A stretch of DNA of 64,000 nt from NCBI GenBank assembly GCA_038745855.1, contig JBCDLC010000004.1, positions 62,001 through 126,000 on the forward strand, written 5' to 3'. Shown here piece by piece: positions 31,935-40,226 of the stretch. The notes under the pieces were generated by a model. It was not told the origin of the DNA, ran no database searches, and worked only from the letters and a program-made list of their open reading frames with translations. The translations under genes and the position numbers were made by a program. This stretch comes from UBA5336 sp038745855. GTDB lineage: Bacteria > Pseudomonadota > Alphaproteobacteria > Caulobacterales > Hyphomonadaceae. Every line of letters begins with the position of its first letter. Positions within the stretch are counted from its first letter, which is position 1.

Positions 31935-33706
31935 GTTCCGCGCAAAGCATCGAAACTCGCTCCGATCTGGAGAGCTTGGCCCGGGTTTGGGCGTTATCAG
32001 GGCCTCTACGCGGAAAAGTCGCAGCTGGCATCGCCTACAAGTTCTTGCAGTCGGCCTGTCTTGGCATTGCCTTTGGTGCAGTCATTTGGAGCGTTAGTCG
32101 CTTGGCGGAAGGCGAAGCACTCACGTCCAGCGAGATCTGGCAGGTCGCTGGTGTGATGGTCTTGTCGCTGGTTGGCCAGTGCCTCTTTGGCTTTCTGTCT
32201 GTCTCGAGCAGCTGGGTCGCGAGTTATGAGACGGCCGGTCGGTTAAGGCTCACCATTCTTGATCATCTCGCAAACCTGCCCATGCGATTTCACCTCTCGC
32301 GGCACCAGGGCGATACCGTCACGGCGCTCACTGCAGACATGGAAACGCTTGCGAACTTCATGAGCGACGCCTTGCCGAGGATTGCGCAGGCATTTGGCTT
32401 GCCAGTGATCGTACTCGTGTACCTATTCTGGCAGGACTGGCGGGTCGGTCTGGTAGCACTGGGATCCGTCGCGGTCGCATTGCCGGTCTTCCTGTGGTCG
32501 AGCCGGCGCCTCGCAAGGCTCGGCATCCGCCGCCAAGACATGCAAGCCCATGCCGGAGCCCGCATGATCGAATACGCACAGGGAATTGCCGTCATCCGCG
32601 CTTTCAACCGGCTTGCGAAAGGAGAGGAGAGCTATCGGAGTGCGCTGAAGGACTTTCGCGATATCTCAGTCAAGATGGTGATCGACCTAACGGCGCCACT
32701 GGTCCTTTTCGGCATGGTGCTCATGCTGGGTGTTCCCGTTGTCTTAGCAATTTCCGGGAGCAGGCATATCGGTGGCGAGAGTGACATCGGCAATCTGGTG
32801 TCGTGCCTTGTCATTGTCTTTGCGCTTTATGCCCCGCTGCTGAGCCTCATTGGCGTCATGGAGCTTACCCGGATCGCCGACGCATCTCTGACCCGGATTG
32901 ACCGCATAATCACAGCTCGGCCCCTGCCAGCGCCCGCATTGCCGCGCACGCCGGATGGGTTCGAGGTCGCGTTCAAGAACGTCAGCTTTTCCTATGAGCC
33001 AGGGAAACCGGTCCTTCGTGACGTGTCGTTCAGCGTGCCGGAGCGCTCGATCACCGCGATCGTCGGTGCATCGGGTTCTGGTAAGTCAACTTTGCTGAAC
33101 CTTGTCGCACGCTTCTGGGATGTCGACGACGGTATGATCCAGATCGGCGGTTCTGACATCCGCGAAATCGCGCCCGAAGATCTCAATTCGCATGTGACCA
33201 TGGTGTTCCAAAGTGTCTACCTGTTCGCGGGGACGATCCGAGACAACATCGCATTGGGTCGAACGGGCGCGAGCAACGAGCAGATCGAACGCGCAGCCCG
33301 AGCCGCCCAGGCCCACGACTTCATCACCAGATTACCCGACGGGTACGACACCGAGATCGGCGAAGGCGGCTCTACCCTTTCTGGCGGCGAACGCCAGCGC
33401 CTTTCCATAGCCCGGGCGATCCTCAAGGATGCGCCAATCGTGCTGCTGGATGAGGCCACAGCCGCAATCGATCCAACCAATGAACGCGCGATCCAACAGG
33501 CCTTCTCGGAATTGGTGCGTAACAAGACGTTGATTGTCGTCGCCCACAAGCTCTCAACGGTTCGGAATGCAGACCAGATCCTCGTGCTCGGCGATGGTGG
33601 CATCCTGGAACGTGGCCATCACGAAAGCCTGGTCGATGCCGGAGGGCTCTACGCGTCGCTTTGGGAGCGTTGGACCAGCGCCGCAGACTGGCGAATAGGC
33701 GCGTGA
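31931..33706 (+). CDS. ABC half-transporter with fused permease and ATPase, second of a pair
   Basis: A 591-aa partner of the preceding half-transporter. Membrane helices lie in about 30-310 (with LRLTILDHLANLPMRFHLSR) and the nucleotide-binding domain in about 350-575: Walker A GASGSGKST, signature LSGGERQRLSIARAIL, Walker B IVLLDEATA, switch His in AHKLS. Both halves therefore have complete catalytic sites, unlike exporters with one degenerate site. ATG 31931 overlaps the upstream stop. It is convergent with the GPH symporter gene. Direction and substrate of transport are unknown; a siderophore or other amphiphilic compound is a reasonable guess. Confidence 0.88.
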   Translation: MSSAQSIETRSDLESLARVWALSGPLRGKVAAGIAYKFLQSACLGIAFGAVIWSVSRLAEGEALTSSEIWQVAGVMVLSLVGQCLFGFLSVSSSWVASYETAGRLRLTILDHLANLPMRFHLSRHQGDTVTALTADMETLANFMSDALPRIAQAFGLPVIVLVYLFWQDWRVGLVALGSVAVALPVFLWSSRRLARLGIRRQDMQAHAGARMIEYAQGIAVIRAFNRLAKGEESYRSALKDFRDISVKMVIDLTAPLVLFGMVLMLGVPVVLAISGSRHIGGESDIGNLVSCLVIVFALYAPLLSLIGVMELTRIADASLTRIDRIITARPLPAPALPRTPDGFEVAFKNVSFSYEPGKPVLRDVSFSVPERSITAIVGASGSGKSTLLNLVARFWDVDDGMIQIGGSDIREIAPEDLNSHVTMVFQSVYLFAGTIRDNIALGRTGASNEQIERAARAAQAHDFITRLPDGYDTEIGEGGSTLSGGERQRLSIARAILKDAPIVLLDEATAAIDPTNERAIQQAFSELVRNKTLIVVAHKLSTVRNADQILVLGDGGILERGHHESLVDAGGLYASLWERWTSAADWRIGA

Positions 33707-33717
33707 AGCAGAGTGTT

Positions 33718-33741
33718 ATCAAGCCGACGCTCGGACTTGAT
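33718..33741. terminator. Possible bidirectional terminator hairpin
   Basis: ATCAAG and CTTGAT flank CCGA-CGC-TCGG with one bulged A, giving a stem of about 10 bp in the 36-bp gap between two convergent genes. There is no T-run on either side, so it is only a weak terminator candidate. Confidence 0.35.
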
Positions 33742-33742
33742 C

Positions 33743-35104
33743 TCAAATATCGTCAACTTGCAACGAGAAGGCATTCCTTCGTTCAATCGCGCGAACCAGC
33801 CGGGCGTGTAGCCGGGCAGAGACCGGATAAAGCGAGATGATGGCGACCGCAGCCAGCGTAGACACGAGTGGCACTCCAAAGGTGAGCCACCGAAGGCCTT
33901 CGAGCGCCGTTTCCGACTGGTCCTGACCAGCTTGGTAGCCGATCACCCCCAAAAGGATGCCAAGCAGGCCAACCCCTAGCCCTGAGGAAGCCTTGAGCGC
34001 CAATTGATTCAGCCCGAATGCGATACCCTCATCGCGCACGCGGCTTCTCCACTCACCGAACTCAACGGTATCGGGCAGCATCGCCCAGAAGATCACCGCA
34101 AATCCACCGGCAAACAGGCCACCAGCAAGTTGGAAAGCCAACAAGGTGTCCACCGTTCGCGGCGCAATAACAAATTGTATTGCAGCTAACAGTGCGCCTC
34201 CACTTCCGGCGATGATCCAGACGGTGCGCTTGTCAATTCTGCGCGCAAGCCAGGCCCAGAACGGAACCGAGATCGCCGCAGCGCCAAGCGTTGCGGTCAA
34301 GATCGTACTCACAGCCGTCGGATCTCCGACGAAATAAGCGACGTAGTAGACCATTGCCTTACTTGCGATGGAATTCCCGAGCGAGCCTGCGAACACAGCG
34401 CCGAACAGAATCCAGAAAGCTGTATTTTTCGAAAGGAAGTGCACGGTCTGTCTCGATGTGATTTTACTCTGAAAAGGTCGCTGTGCGCCTTCGTCGGTTG
34501 CTGCGAAGACGATCAGCATGATGACCGCGCTGATAACGCCGTATAGCGCCGCCACCGAGACAAATCCCGTTGCAAGATCCCCATTACCGAACTGGCCCGC
34601 CAATAGGAGCGTGACGAATGCCGTGAAAAGCCCGCCTGTGACCGCCGAGACCATGCGCATGCCAGCAAGACTGGAGCGGGCTTGGCTTGACGTTGTCATC
34701 GCTGCCGAAAGACTGGTGTATGGGATCGACACGACTGTGTAGGTCGTGCGGAAGATGATGTGCGATACTAGGCATGCCGCCACCATGTGGGACGGAAACC
34801 ACAACGGGGCGGCGAACATGGCGACAAAACTCAACGACATGAACGGTGCGCCGAAGAGCAAGTAGGGGCGATAGCGCCCAAATCTCGATCGGGTGCGAGA
34901 GGCAACCCAGCCCATCAGCGGATCGGAAATGCCGTCCCAGACGACAGGCAGCATGAAAATCAGACCTGCGAGTTCGGGGCGTATGCCAAGAATGTCTGTG
35001 TAGTAATACAGGAGGTAGAGGTTCAGGCCTGTGTAGAACAGGTTGAACCCGAAATCGCCGATCCCATAGCCCAGAATGCGCCGCGCGCCCATTGCGTTGG
35101 TAAT
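33743..35104 (-). CDS. GPH-family sugar/xyloside cation symporter
   Basis: A 12-helix carrier of the glycoside-pentoside-hexuronide family, resembling XynP/XylP-type xyloside transporters. The N-terminus ILGYGIGDFGFNLFYTGLNL and the loop DGISDPLMGWVASRTRSRFG are diagnostic. Its operator-controlled divergent promoter with a TonB receptor and the nearby xylose genes point to xylose oligomers or xylosides. The ATG at 35092 (449 aa) has its GGAGGA 18 nt away. An in-frame ATT at 35104 is only 6 nt from that site, which suggests a rare ATT start adding four residues (453 aa). I list the ATT start; the ATG remains possible. Confidence 0.85.
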   Translation of the reverse strand: MTNAMGARRILGYGIGDFGFNLFYTGLNLYLLYYYTDILGIRPELAGLIFMLPVVWDGISDPLMGWVASRTRSRFGRYRPYLLFGAPFMSLSFVAMFAAPLWFPSHMVAACLVSHIIFRTTYTVVSIPYTSLSAAMTTSSQARSSLAGMRMVSAVTGGLFTAFVTLLLAGQFGNGDLATGFVSVAALYGVISAVIMLIVFAATDEGAQRPFQSKITSRQTVHFLSKNTAFWILFGAVFAGSLGNSIASKAMVYYVAYFVGDPTAVSTILTATLGAAAISVPFWAWLARRIDKRTVWIIAGSGGALLAAIQFVIAPRTVDTLLAFQLAGGLFAGGFAVIFWAMLPDTVEFGEWRSRVRDEGIAFGLNQLALKASSGLGVGLLGILLGVIGYQAGQDQSETALEGLRWLTFGVPLVSTLAAVAIISLYPVSARLHARLVRAIERRNAFSLQVDDI

Positions 35105-35156
35105 GGTCTGTCCTCCTTAGGTGGCGTGTGGTCACGCTCGTCTCAACAGCGATACA

Positions 35157-35168
35157 ATCCAATTGGAT
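35157..35168. promoter_or_regulatory. Operator A, palindrome ATCCAATTGGAT
   Basis: Perfect 12-bp palindrome in the 165-bp divergent region between the GPH symporter and TonB receptor genes, nearest the symporter. Context CAATCCAATTGGATG differs by one base from the 14-bp form found at the other two sites. Centre-to-centre distance to operator B is 52 bp, about five turns. Confidence 0.75.
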
Positions 35169-35207
35169 GGGTTGTGCGGTCATCGGTTTTGTATATCTTC
35201 CTTAAGT

Positions 35208-35221
35208 AATCCAATTGGATT
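35208..35221. promoter_or_regulatory. Operator B, palindrome AATCCAATTGGATT
   Basis: Perfect 14-bp palindrome about 50 bp before the TonB receptor start. Identical to operator C at 40175-40188 in the second divergent promoter region of the same xylose block. The paired A/B arrangement would allow control of symporter and receptor together. Confidence 0.78.
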
Positions 35222-35269
35222 GCACAATGAATTCGGCGCTCGAGACGTCGATCATCGGGAGGAAAACCA

Positions 35270-37573
35270 ATGAGACCCATGCCGATGCTGGCGACCGCCG
35301 GCGCTGCCTTCGTCCTGTCACAAGCACCGCTCGCCCAGGCCCAGGAAACTGAAGACAACGAGGACGCGCGTCGGCTCCAGTCAGTCACCGTGACCGCTCA
35401 GAAACGCGAACAGAACATACTCGATGTTCCGATCTCCCTGACTGCCGTCGGTGGCGACCAGCTGCTTGAGCGCGGGATCACTGATGTTGGCGATCTGCAG
35501 TTCCTCGCGCCCGGTCTGGACTTTGCCCAGGGCAACACGACACGGGTTTCGAACTTTGCGATACGCGGAATTGGAACGTCGACGTTCTCTGACTCGATCG
35601 AAGGCAGCGTCGGGATCGTGGTTGATGGCGTTGTAATCGGCCGGGCCGGAGGGGGACTGTTCGATCTCGCTGATATCGAGCGGATCGAGGTGCTACGCGG
35701 ACCGCAAGGGACCCTGTTCGGCAAGAATGCATCGTCTGGCGTATTGAATATCGTCACGAAGCGGCCGTCTGATGCATTCGAGTACAACCTGAATGCGTCG
35801 TATGCGTCTTTGGACGAGGTAAAGCTGGCTGGATCGTTGTCTGGCCCGATAAGCGATACCGTGGGTCTTCGATTAACGGGGTACTCGAATACGCGGGACG
35901 GACAGATCGACGATGTTCTCTCGGGGTTGGACTATAATGGCCGTGATGAATGGGGCTTACGCGGCAAGGCCGAGTTCGATTTCGGCGCGTCGGGAAACCT
36001 TCTTGTGATCGGTGATTATTCGGAACGGGATGTCCTTTGCTGCACCTGGACAACGCGGAGTTTCCCAGACGGTCGACCAGGCTCAGGCTTGTTTGGCTCT
36101 GGGGTGAGCATTGTGGCAGGCTTTCAGACCGGCCTTGGTATCACCCCTGGACCGGACAACGAGTTTGTCGCCCTCTCAGGGTCCATGCGGTCGACCGGTG
36201 AAACATGGGGCGTTTCAGGAGAGTATTCCCGCGATATCGGCGATCTCGTCCTGACCTCAATCACGGCGTACCGGGATTGGTCGCAAGCCGACAACAACGA
36301 CGCCGACCAAACAACATTCAATATCCTGGACCAGAACTTTGGTGACGCCTCGCAGGACCAGTTCACCCAGGAATTGCGCCTGAGCTCAGCGGCGGACGGG
36401 CAACTGGTCTGGACAATCGGTGCTTTCTATTTTGACCAGACGGTTCGCACGGACAGTTTTCAGTCCGGAACCTTCGGGCTGGACCTGTTGGGCGCAACGC
36501 CGCCTGGAACAGTGCTCGGCCGGGTTCTCTCGATACGGCCGGAGACGACCAATTACGCGGTTTTCGGTGATGCCACATACTCCATAACCGACAGGTTCCG
36601 ACTGTTGGGCGGACTTCGGGTTCAGCGAGAAGAACTCGACGTGGACTTCATCAGGACCGCAAATGATGCGCTCACACCGCTCGTTCTAGGCCCATCATGG
36701 GCAGATTTCACAGATAGTTTCAGCGTCGAAGATGACGCCGTCACGTGGCGCATTGGCGCCCAATACGACGTCACTGATAACTCTGTCGCCTATGCGACCG
36801 TAACACGCGGATACAAGGGTCCAGGCGTTAACACGAATGTCGACACTGTCGGGCTTGCCGAGGTATCGCCGGAAATACCGACCTCATTCGAGATCGGCAG
36901 CAAGTCTATCCTTGCGGATGGGCGTGTGGGCCTCAACGCTGCGGTTTTTTACACCACTTTCGAGGACTTCCAGGCTGAGTCCTTCGTTGTGCCGGATGAT
37001 GGCGGACCCGCTTCATTCGACATCACCAATGCGGGCGAACTGGAAACCTACGGCTTGGAAGCAGATGTGTCGGCTCAGTTGACTGAAAACTGGTTCGTAT
37101 CGGCTGGCGTGGCTCTCATCGAAGCGACCTATTCCGATTTCGAGGGGGCGGCCTGCTTCGTTTTCCAGACCGAGGCTGAAGGCTGTATTGGCGGTGCGCA
37201 AGACCTTTCAGGAGCGGAATTGCCGAACTCTTCTGACGTCACTCTGAACGCAACCACAACCTACGATACGCCCGTACTGAATGGACGCTTCAACGCATTC
37301 ATCAGCGGCTCCGGTTTCTATCGATCCGACTTCGTGACGGCCCAGGACCAAGACCCCAATACTGAACTTGATGGCTATGCCCTGCTTGATCTCAGCATCG
37401 GCGTCCGGGACTCGGAAGATCGTTGGGGCATAACAATTTTTGGTAAGAATGTGACCGCTGAGGACTTCGTCGAAAGCGTCATCGACACGCCTTTTGACTC
37501 GGGCGGGTATAGCCAATTCCTGACGCCGGCATCGGAGTCGATCGTCGGCATTCGCCTTGATCTTCGGAACTAG
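35270..37573 (+). CDS. TonB-dependent receptor of the xylose/xyloside regulon
   Basis: A 767-aa outer-membrane receptor. The signal peptide ends at LAQAQE (about 26), the TonB box region is RRLQSVTVTAQKRE, and the plug has VGDLQFLAPGLDF, FAIRGIGTSTFSD and IERIEVLRGPQGTLFGKNAS. The barrel ends IVGIRLDLRN, without the usual terminal aromatic residue. GGGAGGAAAACC precedes ATG 35270. Its promoter carries operators A and B, the same palindrome that fronts the xylose catabolic genes, so it probably imports xylo-oligosaccharides or related glycosides. A terminator follows. Confidence 0.9.
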   Translation: MRPMPMLATAGAAFVLSQAPLAQAQETEDNEDARRLQSVTVTAQKREQNILDVPISLTAVGGDQLLERGITDVGDLQFLAPGLDFAQGNTTRVSNFAIRGIGTSTFSDSIEGSVGIVVDGVVIGRAGGGLFDLADIERIEVLRGPQGTLFGKNASSGVLNIVTKRPSDAFEYNLNASYASLDEVKLAGSLSGPISDTVGLRLTGYSNTRDGQIDDVLSGLDYNGRDEWGLRGKAEFDFGASGNLLVIGDYSERDVLCCTWTTRSFPDGRPGSGLFGSGVSIVAGFQTGLGITPGPDNEFVALSGSMRSTGETWGVSGEYSRDIGDLVLTSITAYRDWSQADNNDADQTTFNILDQNFGDASQDQFTQELRLSSAADGQLVWTIGAFYFDQTVRTDSFQSGTFGLDLLGATPPGTVLGRVLSIRPETTNYAVFGDATYSITDRFRLLGGLRVQREELDVDFIRTANDALTPLVLGPSWADFTDSFSVEDDAVTWRIGAQYDVTDNSVAYATVTRGYKGPGVNTNVDTVGLAEVSPEIPTSFEIGSKSILADGRVGLNAAVFYTTFEDFQAESFVVPDDGGPASFDITNAGELETYGLEADVSAQLTENWFVSAGVALIEATYSDFEGAACFVFQTEAEGCIGGAQDLSGAELPNSSDVTLNATTTYDTPVLNGRFNAFISGSGFYRSDFVTAQDQDPNTELDGYALLDLSIGVRDSEDRWGITIFGKNVTAEDFVESVIDTPFDSGGYSQFLTPASESIVGIRLDLRN

Positions 37574-37603
37574 CGTCCTCCCAGTCCTACCGAAGATCAG
37601 CGA

Positions 37604-37629
37604 GGCCCGGCCATAGCGCCGGGCCTTTT
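37604..37629 (+). terminator. Rho-independent terminator after the TonB receptor gene
   Basis: GGCCCGGC (37604-37611) and GCCGGGCC (37618-37625) form a perfect 8-bp GC stem with loop CATAGC, followed by TTTTCATTT. It ends transcription of the receptor gene and abuts the stop of the convergent TetR gene. Confidence 0.85.
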
Positions 37630-38270
37630 CATTTCACCGGGCAGAAAACAGATACCACCGCTCCCGCATGCGCCTCCACCGCGATGTCGGATAAGGCATC
37701 GTAGTCGAGCGAGCGGCGCACTTCGGGAGCCAGCGCAAAGACATTCTGGCATGCGCCGGTAATCATGTAGATCAAGCTTGCGGGAGGGACATCGCGCGGA
37801 AAAACACCGTGTTCCTGCAGGACAGAAATTGTCTTCAGGGCTGCCAATTGCCCAGCTCGCACATGTTTCTCTATGACCTCGTCCAAACGAGCGGAGGGCG
37901 AAACCGACTCCTGCATCATGATACGAGCATGCTCTGGATGGTCGGCACAGTACCGGACATATCGGCGAAGCCAGTCGCGGAAGATATCCAGCTCCCCGGC
38001 GTCCAGACGGGCAGCGTCCGCAGCCGAAATAGCGAGTTCGCGGTCTAACCGCTCAAAAAGGTAGTCGACTGAGGCAAACCAAAGCTGTTCCTTCGTTTCG
38101 TAGTGATAGCGGATCATTCCGTGGCTCATGCCAATTCGAGAGGCGATGTCGCGCACAGTCGCTGAAGAAAAACCGCGCTCCGCAAAAACCTCAAGCGCAG
38201 CCTGGAGTATATCCCGGCGTGTTCGCTCGGAGTCTTTTGCTTTCCGCGATGTCTTTTCCGCCACTGTCAT
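37629..38270 (-). CDS. TetR/AcrR family regulator, candidate regulator of the xylose block
   Basis: A 213-aa TetR-type repressor. The N-terminal helix-turn-helix (about 15-62) contains RRDILQAALEVFAERGFSSA, TVRDIASRIGMSHGMIRYHY and TKEQLWFASV. The C-terminal ligand domain is helical. It is third in the phyH/TIM-barrel/tetR operon, 32 bp after the isomerase gene, whose promoter carries operator C; together with its position next to operators A/B this makes it the best candidate for the protein that binds AATCCAATTGGATT. A LacI-type regulator, more usual for xylose, is not in the window. Confidence 0.85.
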   Translation of the reverse strand: MTVAEKTSRKAKDSERTRRDILQAALEVFAERGFSSATVRDIASRIGMSHGMIRYHYETKEQLWFASVDYLFERLDRELAISAADAARLDAGELDIFRDWLRRYVRYCADHPEHARIMMQESVSPSARLDEVIEKHVRAGQLAALKTISVLQEHGVFPRDVPPASLIYMITGACQNVFALAPEVRRSLDYDALSDIAVEAHAGAVVSVFCPVK

Positions 38271-38302
38271 TCTGTTCGAATAACATGGGACAAAATTGCC
38301 GT

Positions 38303-39193
38303 CTAACTGCTGCTCAACTCACGCCAACACTGCTCAGCGATCTCGAATAAAACAAATGCCTGTTCCCAGCGGTCGGACTCTTCAGCGCCCGAACCGGAGA
38401 AACGGCGCATATAGTAGAGTTTGTGCGTAGTCCCACCGACGTCCAACTCATACGGAAGTAGTTCCGGGGCGAAGGGCAGCACTTCGTCTGGCTCCGCTGT
38501 CGAACTGAAGCCCTGCATGCATCGCCGCCACATCTCTCGGAAATGACCAACGAACTCCCGGTCATCACTCGCACCTGTCAGTGCGACTTGTGCACAGCAG
38601 GGCGTGCCGATGCGGCCATGCATATAGCGCACCCTGTCGAACACCGGCTGCATTGCATTAAATTTGGCAGCAATGTCCCCGTACGTCATCTCGTGACCGG
38701 TATACCAGTGGGACAAGTCAGCATTAAAACGAACGTCCGGGAAGCGCTCCACCATATCAAGCGTGCGCCGGATATCCTGCGTAGTGGTCGCGCGATGGGT
38801 CTCTATGAAGAGCGGATAGTCCCGCTTTGCGCTTGCCTCGATGACGGCTGAGACCAACTGATCGATCTGGTCATCGGTCTCCAAACCACTGCCGACATGC
38901 AAAGTCGTGCAAACCAGACCCTGTTCCTTGTGCTCCTTTGCGATACGGTCGGCGTCGTCGGGCGCGTCGACCCTCCCCATTCCTGTTAGTGTAAGTGGCG
39001 ACGGTGGCAGCATCTGCGGGAACGGATGCTGTATCGACACAACCCCCGCCTTGTGCAGCGCCATCAATTGCTCTTGCGGATCTGCTGGAGCGGAGGAGCT
39101 TTCAGGAAGATTCCAAAGGTTCCCGCCATTGATGTGCCGGACAAGCGCTGGGGCAGCACCGCCGGGATCTGCCGCAAACAGTTTGGCTGTCAC
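38303..39193 (-). CDS. TIM-barrel sugar isomerase/epimerase-like protein
   Basis: A 296-aa protein resembling xylose isomerase-like TIM-barrel enzymes. Candidate metal and acid/base residues are Glu131 in LFIETHRA, His133, Asp159 and His162 in NADLSHWY, His167, and the His of RYMHGRIG. Such enzymes isomerise or epimerise sugars, inositols or keto acids. The product has no signal peptide. It begins at GTG 39193, overlapping the PhyH stop (GTGA), and leads into tetR. The regulon context suggests it acts on a less common sugar or sugar derivative released with xylose. Confidence 0.75.
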   Translation of the reverse strand: MTAKLFAADPGGAAPALVRHINGGNLWNLPESSSAPADPQEQLMALHKAGVVSIQHPFPQMLPPSPLTLTGMGRVDAPDDADRIAKEHKEQGLVCTTLHVGSGLETDDQIDQLVSAVIEASAKRDYPLFIETHRATTTQDIRRTLDMVERFPDVRFNADLSHWYTGHEMTYGDIAAKFNAMQPVFDRVRYMHGRIGTPCCAQVALTGASDDREFVGHFREMWRRCMQGFSSTAEPDEVLPFAPELLPYELDVGGTTHKLYYMRRFSGSGAEESDRWEQAFVLFEIAEQCWRELSSS

Positions 39194-40110
39194 TGGGCCG
39201 AACCCTTACCAACCGATTCGAAAAGCTTGCCAAAAATGCTCGCCGCTTGTTCCGGATCTTCGGGACGCAGGAATGGAACCAGGATTTCGTCCTTTCCCTT
39301 CCACTCGTAAGGATCGTCGCCGGAGATCATCTCGAAATCCCGGAAGTCGTCGCGCGGCTGCGGCGGAAGGCCCATGGACCAGGGCAGCATGGAACGCGCG
39401 CTCATCACATGATTGACCAGGGCACGCCGATAACCCTCGGTACGCGTATTATTCAGAGAGCGATGGAGGACGTAGCCATGGAAGATCGCGACGTCGCCGG
39501 CATCCGCCTCGAGCGGGACGCCGCCCTCACGCTCATAGGGATACCCATGAACCTCCGCCGAACTATCGAAGCGAGGATCGCCATGGGGCTTGGTCGGCCA
39601 GATGATACCGTGCTTGTGGCTACCGGGGTGCATCCATAGACCGCCATTGTCGATGCGCGCGTCATCCAGCGCGATCCAGACGCCAGCGAGCGACATGTCC
39701 CGCGTGGGAATGAAGTGCTCATCTTGATGCCAGGCCTGGCCGGGCTTCCCCGCATTTTTCACAAACAACATGGACTGCATGCACTTGATGTCCGGCCCGA
39801 TGATAGCCTGCAGTGCACGGACAATTTCCGGTTTTGTCAGTGTAGAGCGCATCAGCTTTGAAATCTTGTGAGGGAAATGGATGGCGAGAACTTTTTCCAA
39901 CGCGGCCTCTGGTGTCGAAGCGCCTTCACCCACGATGTCGGCGCCAATCACGTCTCCGCGTTCGCCGCTGCAGATACGGACGGTTTCTTCACGCAAAGCC
40001 TCAACTTCGTCAGGCGAGAAAACACCCTTCAGCAAAAAGTACCCATCGCGATCGTAGACGCGCGCTAACGCTTCCTCATCAAAGGTCTTTGCGTCAAAGA
40101 TGCTCTCCAT
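39190..40110 (-). CDS. Phytanoyl-CoA dioxygenase (PhyH) family protein
   Basis: A 306-aa Fe(II)/2-oxoglutarate oxygenase-like protein. The iron triad is His128 and Asp130 in AWHQDEHF and His216 in VLHRSLNN; Arg228 in EGYRRAL is the likely 2-oxoglutarate ligand. N-terminal DRDGYFLLKGVFSPDEVEAL is the family opening. ATG 40110 is chosen because GGAGGAGAGAAG stands directly before it; the frame extends upstream into the operator. It is first in the minus-strand operon with the TIM-barrel gene and tetR, divergent from the xylose genes. The substrate is unknown; oxidation of a modified sugar or a plant-derived side group is conceivable. Confidence 0.82.
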   Translation of the reverse strand: MESIFDAKTFDEEALARVYDRDGYFLLKGVFSPDEVEALREETVRICSGERGDVIGADIVGEGASTPEAALEKVLAIHFPHKISKLMRSTLTKPEIVRALQAIIGPDIKCMQSMLFVKNAGKPGQAWHQDEHFIPTRDMSLAGVWIALDDARIDNGGLWMHPGSHKHGIIWPTKPHGDPRFDSSAEVHGYPYEREGGVPLEADAGDVAIFHGYVLHRSLNNTRTEGYRRALVNHVMSARSMLPWSMGLPPQPRDDFRDFEMISGDDPYEWKGKDEILVPFLRPEDPEQAASIFGKLFESVGKGSAQ

Positions 40111-40174
40111 CTTCTCTCCTCCCACAGCTTGCTTCTCTTGTTCGGGCTTGCAGCGCCCTTCAACGTCTATATAC

Positions 40175-40188
40175 AATCCAATTGGATT
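40175..40188. promoter_or_regulatory. Operator C, palindrome AATCCAATTGGATT
   Basis: Perfect 14-bp palindrome in the 116-bp gap between the divergent PhyH and aldose epimerase genes. Identical to operator B 5 kb away. It lies 39 bp before the epimerase ATG and 65 bp before the PhyH ATG, so one bound dimer could repress both directions. Confidence 0.78.
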
Positions 40189-40226
40189 ATAAAAGCGTCA
40201 TTAGAACGTATGCAAGGGAGGGCGCG

